Position numbers and translations under genes: made by a program
Notes under the pieces: generated by a model
Told to the model about the DNA's origin: nothing
Seen by the model: the letters and a program-made list of their open reading frames with translations, nothing else
Databases searched by the model: none
Source of the DNA: Clostridiales bacterium
Lineage (GTDB): Bacteria; Bacillota; Clostridia; Oscillospirales; CAG-382
DNA length: 14,020 bases
Direction of reading: 5' to 3'
Assembly (NCBI GenBank): GCA_004553575.1
Contig: SFLA01000028.1
Location: 1-14,020, forward strand
Shown: one piece after another, positions 1 through 6,817 of the stretch
Layout of the letters: each line of letters starts with the position of its first letter
Position numbering within the stretch: the first letter of the stretch is position 1

Positions 1-1815
1 TACGCCACTGCCGGAGAGAGCGATTACGAGCAGAGCCAGTCTATGGACTTCTATGTCGACAACGGTTCTCCCGTAATTATCGACGTAGCCACCGTTTCCG
101 AAAACGGCAACGAATACTTCGGATTCTATGCCGATGACGAATTCGGCGTTATGGATTACGACATAACGCTGTGCGTCGAAATAGACGGCGAAGTCTATTA
201 CACTTCATACACACTTCAGGACATTTGCGAAATCCTTTATTTGAATGGCATAATCGGCGAGGAACCGGACTATGATGCGATCTATGCAAGCGCGGGCATG
301 ACCGCGGTAAGCGATGCAGACGGCGAATACAAGTGCGAATACTTCAACGTCGACGTCGATGCTTTCGCATCCGTTCTCAATTCCATATCCCGGTATGCAG
401 CCCTGCTGTTCGGAAACGGTTATACCTTCTCGGTTGATACCGTTGCTCTCGCTGCCATGGACTATGCATACAATACCGATGCTGTGACAGTCGATTTGTA
501 CGATCTCAAGCCCTCGGAAGAACCGGCAGATCCCGATATTTCCGATACAATCTCGGGTTCCGCCGCCGCAGGCAGGACCGTGTATGTAGTATCCGACAAC
601 GAAACCAATGCGTTTGAGGACGCTCCTGTCGGCGTTATCGAGTCTGTTCAGTTTATCTTACCCGAAATCGATCTCGGCGATTATGAAGAGGACGATTATA
701 TTAAGAATGAGGATCTCGTTATCAGAGGTCATTACAATACCGCGGCGTATGATTACGCCGTTGAGCACGAGTTTGCCTTCGAGCATATCGACGATTATGA
801 GGATGTTATCGTCGAAGAAGCTACCTGCACCGAAAAGGGTATTGTAATGCACAAGTGCCCCGTCTGTGAATACTTCTTCTTTGAAGAAATTCCCGAGACC
901 GGACACTTCGCTGCCGACGAATGGACCGTAGTAAAGGATGCTACCTGCTGCCAGGACGGCCTCCGCGTCAAGTACTGCACCGTTTGCGGCGAAATAGCCG
1001 AGAGCGAGACGATTCCTTCGCTCGGACACGACAGCGAGAGCGATTGGGTCGTTATTACCGAAGCCACCTGCACCTCCGACGGAGTTAAGGCACAGTATTG
1101 CTCGGTCTGCGGCGATCTGATCGGTATCGAGGTTGTTCCGGCAACGGGACATTCCGATGACATTGACGAGGTTGTCGTTAAGGCTGCGACCTGCACCGAA
1201 GACGGAATAACCGCGAAGTACTGCTCGGTCTGCGGCGACTTCCTCGGTATCGAGATTGTCACCGCCGCCGGACATTCTCCCGAGTGGGTTACCGTATCCG
1301 AGGCGACATATGACGCTCCGGGTCTTATGCAGTATATCTGCTCCGAATGCGGTCTGGTTCTTGATGAAACCGAGATTCCGCAGCTTGTAGGCACTCCCGA
1401 GCTTATCGACGATTCGGTCTTCGTAATGAAGGACGGCTACGTCATCGGCGCAATGGAGGGCTTGTCCGCTGACGAGGTTCTCCTCCAGTTCAAGCATCCC
1501 GAGACGCTCATCGTAACCGATTCCGAGGGCGAGAAGCTCACCGCTCACACCAACGTTAAGACCGGAGACGTTGTCGTTGCGATAAGCGAAGGCAAGGTTA
1601 TCGGATCGGTCACTCTCGTCGTTAAGGGCGATGTCAACGGCGACGGCAGGATAAGCGGAACCGATTATCTCATGGTCAAGAGATATTGCCTCGGCACCTA
1701 CGATCTCAGCGAGATTCAGTATCTTGCAGCCGACGTCAATATGGACGGCGAGGTTACCGCGTATGATTATCTTGTAATCAGACGTCACGTTATCGGAACA
1801 TACAATATCCAGTAA
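1..1815 (+). CDS. Secreted dockerin-containing protein with Cys-rich repeats (5' end missing)
   Basis: The frame is open to the first base of the window, so only the C-terminal 604 residues are seen. It is acidic and rich in D/E/Y/V, as exported clostridial proteins often are. Around 731-795 is a segment (NTAAYDYAVEHEFAFEHI) resembling the closing strand of a BspA-type leucine-rich repeat. Five tandem 39-41-residue repeats follow, each with ATCT..G, CxxC and a closing GH. Then comes a beta-rich segment ending in VVVKGD, and a type I dockerin with two Ca-binding loops (DVNGDGRIS and DVNMDGEVT). Dockerins bind cohesins, so the protein is probably assembled onto a scaffoldin or anchored at the cell surface. 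No catalytic domain is visible in this part, so the enzymatic or adhesive role is unknown. A strong terminator follows 19 bases after the stop. Confidence 0.85.
   Translation, partial: YATAGESDYEQSQSMDFYVDNGSPVIIDVATVSENGNEYFGFYADDEFGVMDYDITLCVEIDGEVYYTSYTLQDICEILYLNGIIGEEPDYDAIYASAGMTAVSDADGEYKCEYFNVDVDAFASVLNSISRYAALLFGNGYTFSVDTVALAAMDYAYNTDAVTVDLYDLKPSEEPADPDISDTISGSAAAGRTVYVVSDNETNAFEDAPVGVIESVQFILPEIDLGDYEEDDYIKNEDLVIRGHYNTAAYDYAVEHEFAFEHIDDYEDVIVEEATCTEKGIVMHKCPVCEYFFFEEIPETGHFAADEWTVVKDATCCQDGLRVKYCTVCGEIAESETIPSLGHDSESDWVVITEATCTSDGVKAQYCSVCGDLIGIEVVPATGHSDDIDEVVVKAATCTEDGITAKYCSVCGDFLGIEIVTAAGHSPEWVTVSEATYDAPGLMQYICSECGLVLDETEIPQLVGTPELIDDSVFVMKDGYVIGAMEGLSADEVLLQFKHPETLIVTDSEGEKLTAHTNVKTGDVVVAISEGKVIGSVTLVVKGDVNGDGRISGTDYLMVKRYCLGTYDLSEIQYLAADVNMDGEVTAYDYLVIRRHVIGTYNIQ
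820..1395 (+). repeat. Five tandem Cys-rich (zinc-ribbon-like) protein repeats
   Basis: Repeat starts are at 820, 940, 1063, 1186 and 1303, giving spacings of 120, 123, 123 and 117 nt. Each unit reads roughly (E/A)ATCT..G......CxxCG.......P..GH; the CxxC cores are CPVC, CTVC, CSVC, CSVC and CSEC. The last copy is degenerate: ATCT becomes ATYD and the closing GH is lost. Copies 3 and 4 are the most alike in DNA and protein, which suggests recent duplication. Units of this type are familiar from clostridial surface proteins; metal binding is plausible from the paired cysteines but is inferred. Confidence 0.8.
1627..1812 (+). other. Type I dockerin domain (coding segment)
   Basis: The two duplicated segments GDVNGDGRISGTDYLMVKRY and ADVNMDGEVTAYDYLVIRRH each carry the D-x-N-x-D-G calcium loop followed by a helix. 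The domain ends three residues before the stop, the usual C-terminal position. Dockerins dock enzymes or adhesins to cohesin modules. The putative cohesin-recognition positions after each loop (GTDY, AYDY) differ slightly between the two halves. Confidence 0.85.
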
Positions 1816-1833
1816 CGCTTAACAGACTTACAG

Positions 1834-1867
1834 TACCCCGTGAGCTTTTGCTCACGGGGTATTTTTT
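1834..1867 (+). terminator. Rho-independent terminator of the dockerin gene
   Basis: A perfect 12-bp stem, TACCCCGTGAGC paired with GCTCACGGGGTA around a TTTT loop, is followed by six T residues (1862-1867). It lies 19 bases after the dockerin stop and ends that transcription unit before the metal operon. Confidence 0.93.
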
Positions 1868-1931
1868 ACCGCCGGAATAAACGGTCTTCCCGCACGGCGC
1901 TGTCCGGAATACCGAGCTTCCGCCGCCGAAA

Positions 1932-1953
1932 GCGTAAAAATCGGCTTTTACGC
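1932..1953. other. Hairpin upstream of the arsR promoter
   Basis: An 8-bp perfect stem, GCGTAAAA / TTTTACGC, surrounds a 6-nt loop in the otherwise gene-free stretch 1868-1990. It is followed by the T-rich run GGCATTTTATTTT, so it could be a backup terminator. The stem is AT-rich and the T-run is interrupted, so the assignment is weak. Confidence 0.35.
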
Positions 1954-1990
1954 GGCATTTTATTTTCTTACAGATATTTCGAAAAACATA

Positions 1991-2019
1991 TTGACAAACA
2001 TCTATATGATGCATATAAT
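1991..2019 (+). promoter_or_regulatory. Consensus sigma-A promoter of the arsR operon
   Basis: TTGACA (1991-1996), a 17-bp spacer and TATAAT (2014-2019): both hexamers match consensus perfectly. This predicts strong basal transcription starting near 2026, so tight repression by the encoded ArsR protein would be expected. Confidence 0.92.
2003..2017. promoter_or_regulatory. Palindromic operator overlapping the arsR -10 box
   Basis: Perfect 6-3-6 inverted repeat TATATG-ATG-CATATA in the spacer, covering the first four bases of the -10 hexamer. AT-rich imperfect palindromes with this layout are typical ArsR/SmtB operators, where the apo-repressor blocks polymerase and metal(loid) binding releases it. 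The position relative to the promoter is seen directly; repressor binding is inferred. Confidence 0.7.
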
Positions 2020-2053
2020 GTCGCATGGAAATGCGTGAATGTGAGGTGCCGCT

Positions 2054-2353
2054 GTGAACGATTCCGATGCCGCCGTTATCTGTAAGGCTTTGGGAGATCC
2101 GAACCGCATAAAAATTATCGGTATATTATCCGGAGGCGAAAGCTGCGCCTGTCGGCTGCTCGAGAAGTTTGATATCACGCAGCCGACTTTGTCTCACCAT
2201 ATGAAAATACTTTGCGGGTGCGGCTTGGTAAAAGCGAGAAGCGCGGGGAAGTGGAATTATTATTCGCTGGACCGCGACAGGTTCCGGGATTTCGGTACAT
2301 ACATTACCGCTCTCGCCTGTTTCGGGGAAACGGAGGCGGAGAAGTGCGATTAA
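2054..2353 (+). CDS. arsR: ArsR/SmtB-family metal(loid)-responsive repressor
   Basis: 99-residue winged-helix protein. The GTG start is preceded by GAGGTG five bases upstream, and an in-frame TGA at 2042-2044 rules out an earlier start. The recognition-helix region reads ITQPTLSHHMKIL, followed by the wing around GKWNYYSLD, as in ArsR. ESCACRLLE aligns with the E. coli ArsR sensor ELCVCDLC: two of the three inducer-binding cysteines are kept and the third is Leu. CGCGLV after the recognition helix supplies further thiols. This suggests thiol-based sensing of As(III), Sb(III) or an organoarsenical, but the exact ligand cannot be told. It overlaps the permease gene by 10 bases, and the palindrome at 2003-2017 is its likely autoregulatory site. 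Confidence 0.9.
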   Translation: MNDSDAAVICKALGDPNRIKIIGILSGGESCACRLLEKFDITQPTLSHHMKILCGCGLVKARSAGKWNYYSLDRDRFRDFGTYITALACFGETEAEKCD

Positions 2354-3348
2354 TCTGGGATTTCATACAGAATCAGATATTGGGAATGAAGTGGCTGTAT
2401 GAGCTTATCGGCAGCGGATTGTCAGCTCTCGGAGCCGACACGTCGGCTGCATGGGTCGGATGTATCCGGTTTTTCTTATACGATGTTATAAAGATAACGG
2501 TGCTGCTCTGCTTTCTTATATTCCTTATAAGCTATATACAAAGCTATTTTCCCCCGGAGCGGAGCCGAAGGATTCTGGGAAGATTCCGCGGCTTGGGGGC
2601 AAACTGTATCGGCGCCCTGCTCGGTACGGTTACGCCGTTCTGTTCCTGCTCGTCAGTGCCGCTGTTCATAGGTTTTACCGGCGCGGGGCTGCCGCTGGGA
2701 GTAACGTTTTCCTTCCTTATTTCGTCGCCTATGGTCGATCTCGGCTCGCTGCTTCTGCTTATGAGCATATTCGGAGTTAAGATAGCTGTTGTCTATGTTG
2801 CCGTAGGTCTGGTAATAGCGGTGATAGGAGGCACGGTTATCGAAAAGCTCGGCATGGAAAAATATGTCGAAAGCTTTATACGGACATCCGTCGGTTCGGA
2901 TATCGATTTGCCTTCGCTTAAGAAGAAGGAACGGCTGGCTTATGCCGGGGAAAATATGATTTCGACTTTGAGGAAGGCGTTTCCGTATATTATTGTCGGA
3001 GTCGGTATCGGCGCGGTGATACACAATTGGATCCCCGCGGAATGGGTCGAAACGGTACTCGGCGGCAATAACCCGTTCGGAGTAATACTGGCAGTCCTTA
3101 TAGGCGTTCCGATGTATGCGGATATATTCGGAGCAATACCCATCGCAGAGGCTTTGCTCGGTAAAGGTGCGCCGCTCGGAGTTGTGCTGTCCTTCATGAT
3201 GGCGGTTACGGCGCTTTCACTGCCGTCCCTCATTATGCTCAGGAAGGCCGTCAAGCCGAAGCTGATTGCGCTGTTCACAGCCGTGTGTACGGCAGGTATA
3301 ATTATTGTGGGTTATTTTTTCAATCTTATAGGATCTTTTATAATATAA
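2344..3348 (+). CDS. ArsP/DUF318-family permease (organoarsenical or metal efflux)
   Basis: 334-residue polytopic membrane protein with about eight hydrophobic segments in two blocks separated by a charged loop (around residues 165-200, SLKKKER). The family signature TPFCSCSSVP is at residues 97-106. This family (ArsP_1, UPF0718/YraQ) includes Campylobacter ArsP, which exports trivalent organoarsenicals such as methylarsenite and reduced roxarsone; other members are uncharacterised. GTG 2344 is chosen because GGAGG lies seven bases upstream and the start overlaps the arsR stop, which implies translational coupling. The same frame is open further upstream but would overlap arsR by about 140 bases. 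No arsenate reductase or ArsB/Acr3 pump is nearby, which favours an organoarsenical or other thiophilic substrate over arsenate. Substrate is inferred. Confidence 0.85.
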   Translation: MRLIWDFIQNQILGMKWLYELIGSGLSALGADTSAAWVGCIRFFLYDVIKITVLLCFLIFLISYIQSYFPPERSRRILGRFRGLGANCIGALLGTVTPFCSCSSVPLFIGFTGAGLPLGVTFSFLISSPMVDLGSLLLLMSIFGVKIAVVYVAVGLVIAVIGGTVIEKLGMEKYVESFIRTSVGSDIDLPSLKKKERLAYAGENMISTLRKAFPYIIVGVGIGAVIHNWIPAEWVETVLGGNNPFGVILAVLIGVPMYADIFGAIPIAEALLGKGAPLGVVLSFMMAVTALSLPSLIMLRKAVKPKLIALFTAVCTAGIIIVGYFFNLIGSFII

Positions 3349-3374
3349 TTCCCGCGGCAGGCCCGCGATTATCG

Positions 3375-3392
3375 TGCCGAACGGCTTCGGCA
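3375..3392. other. Intercistronic hairpin upstream of the thioredoxin-fold gene
   Basis: A 7-bp perfect stem, TGCCGAA / TTCGGCA with loop CGGC, lies in the 73-base gap between permease and thioredoxin-like gene. There is no T-run (AAAATA follows), so it is not a simple terminator. It could stabilise the downstream mRNA or adjust relative expression within the operon. Confidence 0.45.
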
Positions 3393-3421
3393 TAAAAATA
3401 TCAATACGGGAGATTAAGATT

Positions 3422-3769
3422 ATGAGAATGTTCGGAAGAAAAAAGGAAAAGGCTTCGTGCTGCTGCGGAAAGTGCTGCGGCGAAAGCACGCAAAGCTCCG
3501 CGCAGGTTAAGAACAAGGAGGAAGGTATTAAAATACTCGGAGCCGGATGCTCCAAATGCAACGCGCTCGAGGCTGCGGTGCGCGAGGCAATCAAAGAGCT
3601 CGATATGGATATCGAGGTCGATCACGTAACGGATTTCTCGCAGATCGCCGCGTACGGAGTTATGACCACTCCCGCTCTTGTCATTAACGGTAAGGCGGTT
3701 TCGCTCGGCAGAGTGCTGAAGGCCGACGAGGTTAAAAGCCTTATTCTTAAGGAGCATAACAACGGGTAG
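3422..3769 (+). CDS. Thioredoxin-fold redox-active disulfide protein with Cys-rich N-terminus
   Basis: 115 residues. The ATG has GGGAG nine bases upstream; longer in-frame starts lack a ribosome site. The core matches the small redox-active disulfide protein family often encoded beside ArsP/DUF318 permeases: CSKC at residues 43-46, then a cis-proline-type TTPAL at 82-86 and VINGK. The first 20 residues are basic and then unusually Cys-rich (CCCGKCCG, residues 13-20, five Cys in seven positions), a candidate soft-metal binding patch. There is no signal peptide, so it is probably cytoplasmic, perhaps handing thiol-bound substrate to the permease or keeping it reduced. Function is inferred from neighbourhood. 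No clear terminator is seen after it. Confidence 0.85.
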   Translation: MRMFGRKKEKASCCCGKCCGESTQSSAQVKNKEEGIKILGAGCSKCNALEAAVREAIKELDMDIEVDHVTDFSQIAAYGVMTTPALVINGKAVSLGRVLKADEVKSLILKEHNNG

Positions 3770-3895
3770 CCGGAACAAACCCGGTAATGTCGAATCTTCG
3801 GTTTCAACACCGCCGCGCAACGCCGTAAACTGCCGCGATTCGTGAAAATGCATAAAAAATTCACTTAAAATTTTATTTATCTAATATTTCGGGCG

Positions 3896-3924
3896 TTGAT
3901 TTTGCTCCGATAATATGATAAAAT
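3896..3924 (+). promoter_or_regulatory. Promoter of pckA
   Basis: TTGATT (3896-3901), a 17-bp spacer and TAAAAT (3919-3924), with TG one base before the -10 (extended -10). The 5' leader is about 80 bases. The rest of the 245-base gap 3770-4014 holds only AT-rich sequence and no further gene. Confidence 0.75.
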
Positions 3925-4014
3925 CGTATTCGGGCAGATATAGAGCATTGGCGGTAAAATGCGTTTGCCCTCCTGTTATCGTAAAAAATTTTAATAATAA
4001 AGGAAAGATGCATT

Positions 4015-5619
4015 ATGAGCAAAATCGATCTCAGCAAATACGGTATCACCGGCACAACCGAGATAGTGTATAACCCCTCCTATGAGGAGCTGTTTACCGC
4101 GGAAACCGATCCTTCACTTCAGGGCTATGAAAAAGGACAGGTCAGTGAGCTGGGCGCCGTGAACGTTATGACCGGTATCTACACCGGACGTTCCCCCAAG
4201 GATAAGTTCATCGTTGAGGACGAGAATTCCAAAGACACCATCTGGTGGACCTCGGACGAGTACAAGAACGACAACCACAGAGCCTCCGAGAAGACCTGGG
4301 AAGCCGTTAAGAAGATAGCTGTTGACGAGCTTTCCGGCAAGAAGCTTTACGTCGTGGACGCTTTCTGCGGCGCAAACAAAGACACCAGAATGGCAGTCCG
4401 CTTCATCGTCGAGGTGGCGTGGCAGGCTCATTTCATAAAGAACATGTTCATCGTTCCGACAGCCGAGGAGCTTGAGAACTTCGAGCCGAACTTCGTCGTA
4501 TACAACGCTTCCAAGGCGAAGGTCGAGAATTACAAGGAACTCGGACTCAATTCCGAGACCGCAGTCGTATTCAACATAACCAGCAGAGAGCAGGTTATTA
4601 TAAATACCTGGTACGGCGGAGAGATGAAGAAGGGTATGTTCTCCATGATGAACTACTATCTCCCGCTTCAGGGTATCGCTTCCATGCATTGCTCCGCGAA
4701 TACCGATATGAACGGCGAGAATACCGCTATTTTCTTCGGACTTTCCGGAACCGGCAAGACCACCCTTTCCACCGACCCGAAGCGTTTGCTTATCGGCGAC
4801 GACGAGCACGGCTGGGACGACAAGGGCATCTTCAACTTCGAGGGCGGCTGCTATGCGAAGGTTATTAATCTCGATAAGGATTCCGAGCCGGACATTTATA
4901 ATGCCATTAAGCTAAACGCGCTGCTCGAGAACGTAACGCTTGACGAGAACGGCAAGATCGATTTTGCCGACAAGAGCGTAACCGAGAACACCCGCGTATC
5001 CTATCCGATCTCCCATATAAACAATATCGTTCGTCCGATTTCCGCAGCGCCCGCCGCCAAGAACGTCATATTCCTTTCCGCAGATGCGTTCGGAGTTCTT
5101 CCTCCCGTTTCCATACTTACTCCGGAGCAGACCAAGTATTACTTCCTTTCCGGATTTACCGCAAAGCTCGCAGGCACCGAGCGCGGCGTAACCGAGCCCA
5201 CCCCGACCTTCTCTGCCTGCTTCGGCCAGGCGTTCCTCGAGCTGCACCCCACCAAGTACGCCGAGGAGCTTGTCAAGAAAATGGAACAGAGCGGCGCCAA
5301 GGCTTATCTCGTGAACACCGGCTGGAACGGCACGGGCAAGCGTATCTCCATTAAGGATACCCGCGGAATAATCGATGCAATACTCGACGGATCCATAAAC
5401 AAGGCTCCCACCAAGAAGATACCGTACTTCGATTTCGAGGTTCCTACCGAGCTTCCCGGAGTCGACAGCGGCATACTCGACCCGCGTGACACCTACGCTT
5501 CCTCCGAAGAGTGGGATGTAAAGGCCAAGGATCTTGCGGGCAGATTCATAAAGAATTTCGCAAAGTACGAGGGCAACGAGGCAGGCAAGGCTCTTGTAGC
5601 TGCCGGACCCAAGCTCTGA
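4015..5619 (+). CDS. pckA: Phosphoenolpyruvate carboxykinase (ATP)
   Basis: 534 residues, the normal full length for ATP-dependent PEP carboxykinase (EC 4.1.1.49), which interconverts oxaloacetate + ATP and PEP + CO2 + ADP in the cytoplasm. Family motifs are present in order: TGRSPKDKF (57-65, substrate site), the P-loop GLSGTGKTT (242-250), the Mg-binding GDDEHGWDD (261-269), and NTGWNGTGKR near residue 434. The ATG is preceded by AGGAAAG with suitable spacing. It is monocistronic: own promoter at 3896 and own terminator at 5640. In anaerobic gut Firmicutes the enzyme often runs towards oxaloacetate, fixing CO2 on the route to malate and succinate; the direction used here is inferred. Confidence 0.98.
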   Translation: MSKIDLSKYGITGTTEIVYNPSYEELFTAETDPSLQGYEKGQVSELGAVNVMTGIYTGRSPKDKFIVEDENSKDTIWWTSDEYKNDNHRASEKTWEAVKKIAVDELSGKKLYVVDAFCGANKDTRMAVRFIVEVAWQAHFIKNMFIVPTAEELENFEPNFVVYNASKAKVENYKELGLNSETAVVFNITSREQVIINTWYGGEMKKGMFSMMNYYLPLQGIASMHCSANTDMNGENTAIFFGLSGTGKTTLSTDPKRLLIGDDEHGWDDKGIFNFEGGCYAKVINLDKDSEPDIYNAIKLNALLENVTLDENGKIDFADKSVTENTRVSYPISHINNIVRPISAAPAAKNVIFLSADAFGVLPPVSILTPEQTKYYFLSGFTAKLAGTERGVTEPTPTFSACFGQAFLELHPTKYAEELVKKMEQSGAKAYLVNTGWNGTGKRISIKDTRGIIDAILDGSINKAPTKKIPYFDFEVPTELPGVDSGILDPRDTYASSEEWDVKAKDLAGRFIKNFAKYEGNEAGKALVAAGPKL

Positions 5620-5639
5620 ACCGTATACCGGTAAACCTT

Positions 5640-5675
5640 TCCCGCAGGGACAAAAGTCTCTGCGGGACTGTTTTT
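5640..5675 (+). terminator. Rho-independent terminator of pckA
   Basis: A 12-bp stem, TCCCGCAGGGAC with GTCTCTGCGGGA (one G-T wobble) and AAAA loop, is followed by CTG and TTTTT. It lies 20 bases after the pckA stop. Confidence 0.92.
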
Positions 5676-5681
5676 GAGGTA

Positions 5682-5711
5682 TTGCAATCCGGCGCCGATA
5701 TATGTTATAAT
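5682..5711 (+). promoter_or_regulatory. Promoter of the GMP synthase gene
   Basis: TTGCAA (5682-5687), an 18-bp spacer and a perfect TATAAT (5706-5711), preceded by TG (extended -10). The predicted start near 5718 would leave almost no leader for the in-frame ATG at 5721, which supports ATG 5757 with AAAGGAA upstream as the true start. Confidence 0.75.
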
Positions 5712-5756
5712 CCGACTGTAATGTACCGTAAATTAATCCGAAAGGAACTGTTAATA

Positions 5757-6737
5757 ATGAACGAAAACGTACGCCCCGCGGATATGAAGCGGATAAATAC
5801 GATCGAAAATGCGCAGGCATTTATCGAATCGCAGCTTACGGCGCTCCGTGCACAGATCGGCAGCGGCAAGGTCCTGCTTGCTCTGTCCGGAGGAGTGGAT
5901 TCGTCTGTTGTCGCCGCACTGCTTGTAAAGGCGGTCGGACAACAGCTCACCTGCGTGCATGTCAATCACGGACTTATGCGCAAGGGAGAGAGCGAGCAGG
6001 TGGTCGATGTGTTCCGCAGGCGCTTCGGTGCGAATCTCGTCTATGTTGACGCTGCCGACAGATTCCTCGGTAAGCTCGAGGGAGTATCCGATCCCGAGCA
6101 GAAGCGTAAAATAATCGGCGGCGAATTCATCCGTGTGTTCGAGGAGGAAGCGCGTAAACTGGAGGGAATCGGTTTTCTTGCTCAGGGCACAATATATCCC
6201 GATATTATCGAGAGCGACGGCGTAAAAGCGCATCATAACGTGGGCGGACTCCCCGACGATATGAGATTCGAGCTGGTCGAGCCCCTTAAGCTGCTGTATA
6301 AAGACGAGGTGCGAGTTGTCGGAGCCGCACTCGGTCTGCCCGATGATATGGTCAACCGTCAGCCCTTTCCCGGCCCCGGCCTCGGCGTTCGCTGTATCGG
6401 CGCTATAACCCGTGATCGTCTCGAAGCGGTTCGCGAATCGGATGCGATCCTGCGTGAGGAATTCGCTGCGCACGGTCTTGATAAAAAGGTTTGGCAGTAT
6501 TTCACCGTCGTGCCGGATTTCCGCTCCACCGGTGTTAAGGACGGCAAGCGCAGTTTTGAATGGCCTGTTATTGTCCGTGCCGTCAACACTGTCGACGCAA
6601 TGACGGCAACGGTCGAGCAGCTTCCGTGGGAGCTTATGCAGACATTGACCGCCCGCATTACTTCAGAGGTAAAAGGCGTGAACCGGGTTCTGTACGACCT
6701 CACTCCGAAGCCTTGCGCCACCATCGAGTGGGAATAA
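5757..6737 (+). CDS. guaA: GMP synthase, ATP-pyrophosphatase/dimerisation part only (no glutaminase domain)
   Basis: 326 residues, against about 510-525 for fused bacterial GuaA. It matches the C-terminal two thirds: the PP-loop SGGVDS (44-49), then DPEQKRKIIG, QGTIYPDIIES (143-153), HHNVGGLP, QPFPGPGLGVR and the canonical terminus KPCATIEWE. The enzyme adenylates XMP and aminates it to GMP. The N-terminal glutamine amidotransferase domain with its catalytic Cys-His-Glu is absent, not cut off: a promoter, ribosome site and start lie directly upstream. The loop before HHNVGG is about eight residues shorter than in E. coli. The protein must use free ammonia or a separately encoded glutaminase subunit, as archaeal two-subunit enzymes do. 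The 3' end is intact although an integrase lies next to it. Confidence 0.92.
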   Translation: MNENVRPADMKRINTIENAQAFIESQLTALRAQIGSGKVLLALSGGVDSSVVAALLVKAVGQQLTCVHVNHGLMRKGESEQVVDVFRRRFGANLVYVDAADRFLGKLEGVSDPEQKRKIIGGEFIRVFEEEARKLEGIGFLAQGTIYPDIIESDGVKAHHNVGGLPDDMRFELVEPLKLLYKDEVRVVGAALGLPDDMVNRQPFPGPGLGVRCIGAITRDRLEAVRESDAILREEFAAHGLDKKVWQYFTVVPDFRSTGVKDGKRSFEWPVIVRAVNTVDAMTATVEQLPWELMQTLTARITSEVKGVNRVLYDLTPKPCATIEWE

Positions 6738-6744
6738 GAACCAA

Positions 6745-6790
6745 AAAGCCGAAACCCCTTATATATCAAGGGATTTCGGCTTTATTTTTT
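6745..6790. terminator. Bidirectional terminator between guaA and the integrase gene
   Basis: AAAGCCGAAA (6745-6754) pairs with TTTCGGCTTT (6774-6783). An inner CCCTT/AAGGG stem sits beyond one mismatch, with loop ATATATC. A T-run lies on the + side (6785-6790), and the five A residues on the left give a T-run for the - strand. It can therefore end both guaA and the converging integrase transcript. Confidence 0.88.
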
Positions 6791-6796
6791 GACCGA

Positions 6797-6815
6797 GCGT
6801 AACAAAAGCGTAACA
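6797..6815. repeat. Tandem 8-bp direct repeat next to the integrase 3' end (candidate att/arm site)
   Basis: GCGTAACA occurs at 6797-6804 and again at 6808-6815, separated by AAA. It lies between the guaA terminator and the integrase stop, where attL should be. Short direct repeats here could be recombinase arm sites or part of the core. This is positional evidence only. Confidence 0.45.
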
Positions 6816-6817
6816 CT

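Noticed and set aside
658..1788. 376-codon open frame on the - strand inside the dockerin gene
   Set aside because: Antisense shadow of a biased-codon gene; the + strand has repeats, dockerin and terminator, while this frame has no ribosome site or recognisable domain.
2212..2343. Longer N-terminus for the permease
   Set aside because: Would overlap arsR by about 140 bases and encodes arginine-rich out-of-frame arsR sequence; GTG 2344 has an ideal GGAGG.
3842..3864. GTGAA/TTCAC hairpin as terminator of the ars operon
   Set aside because: Five-bp stem with a 13-base loop is too weak to call.
5511..5756. Longer N-terminus for GMP synthase reaching into pckA
   Set aside because: It runs through the pckA 3' end and terminator out of frame and shows no glutaminase motif; promoter and ribosome site place the start at 5757.
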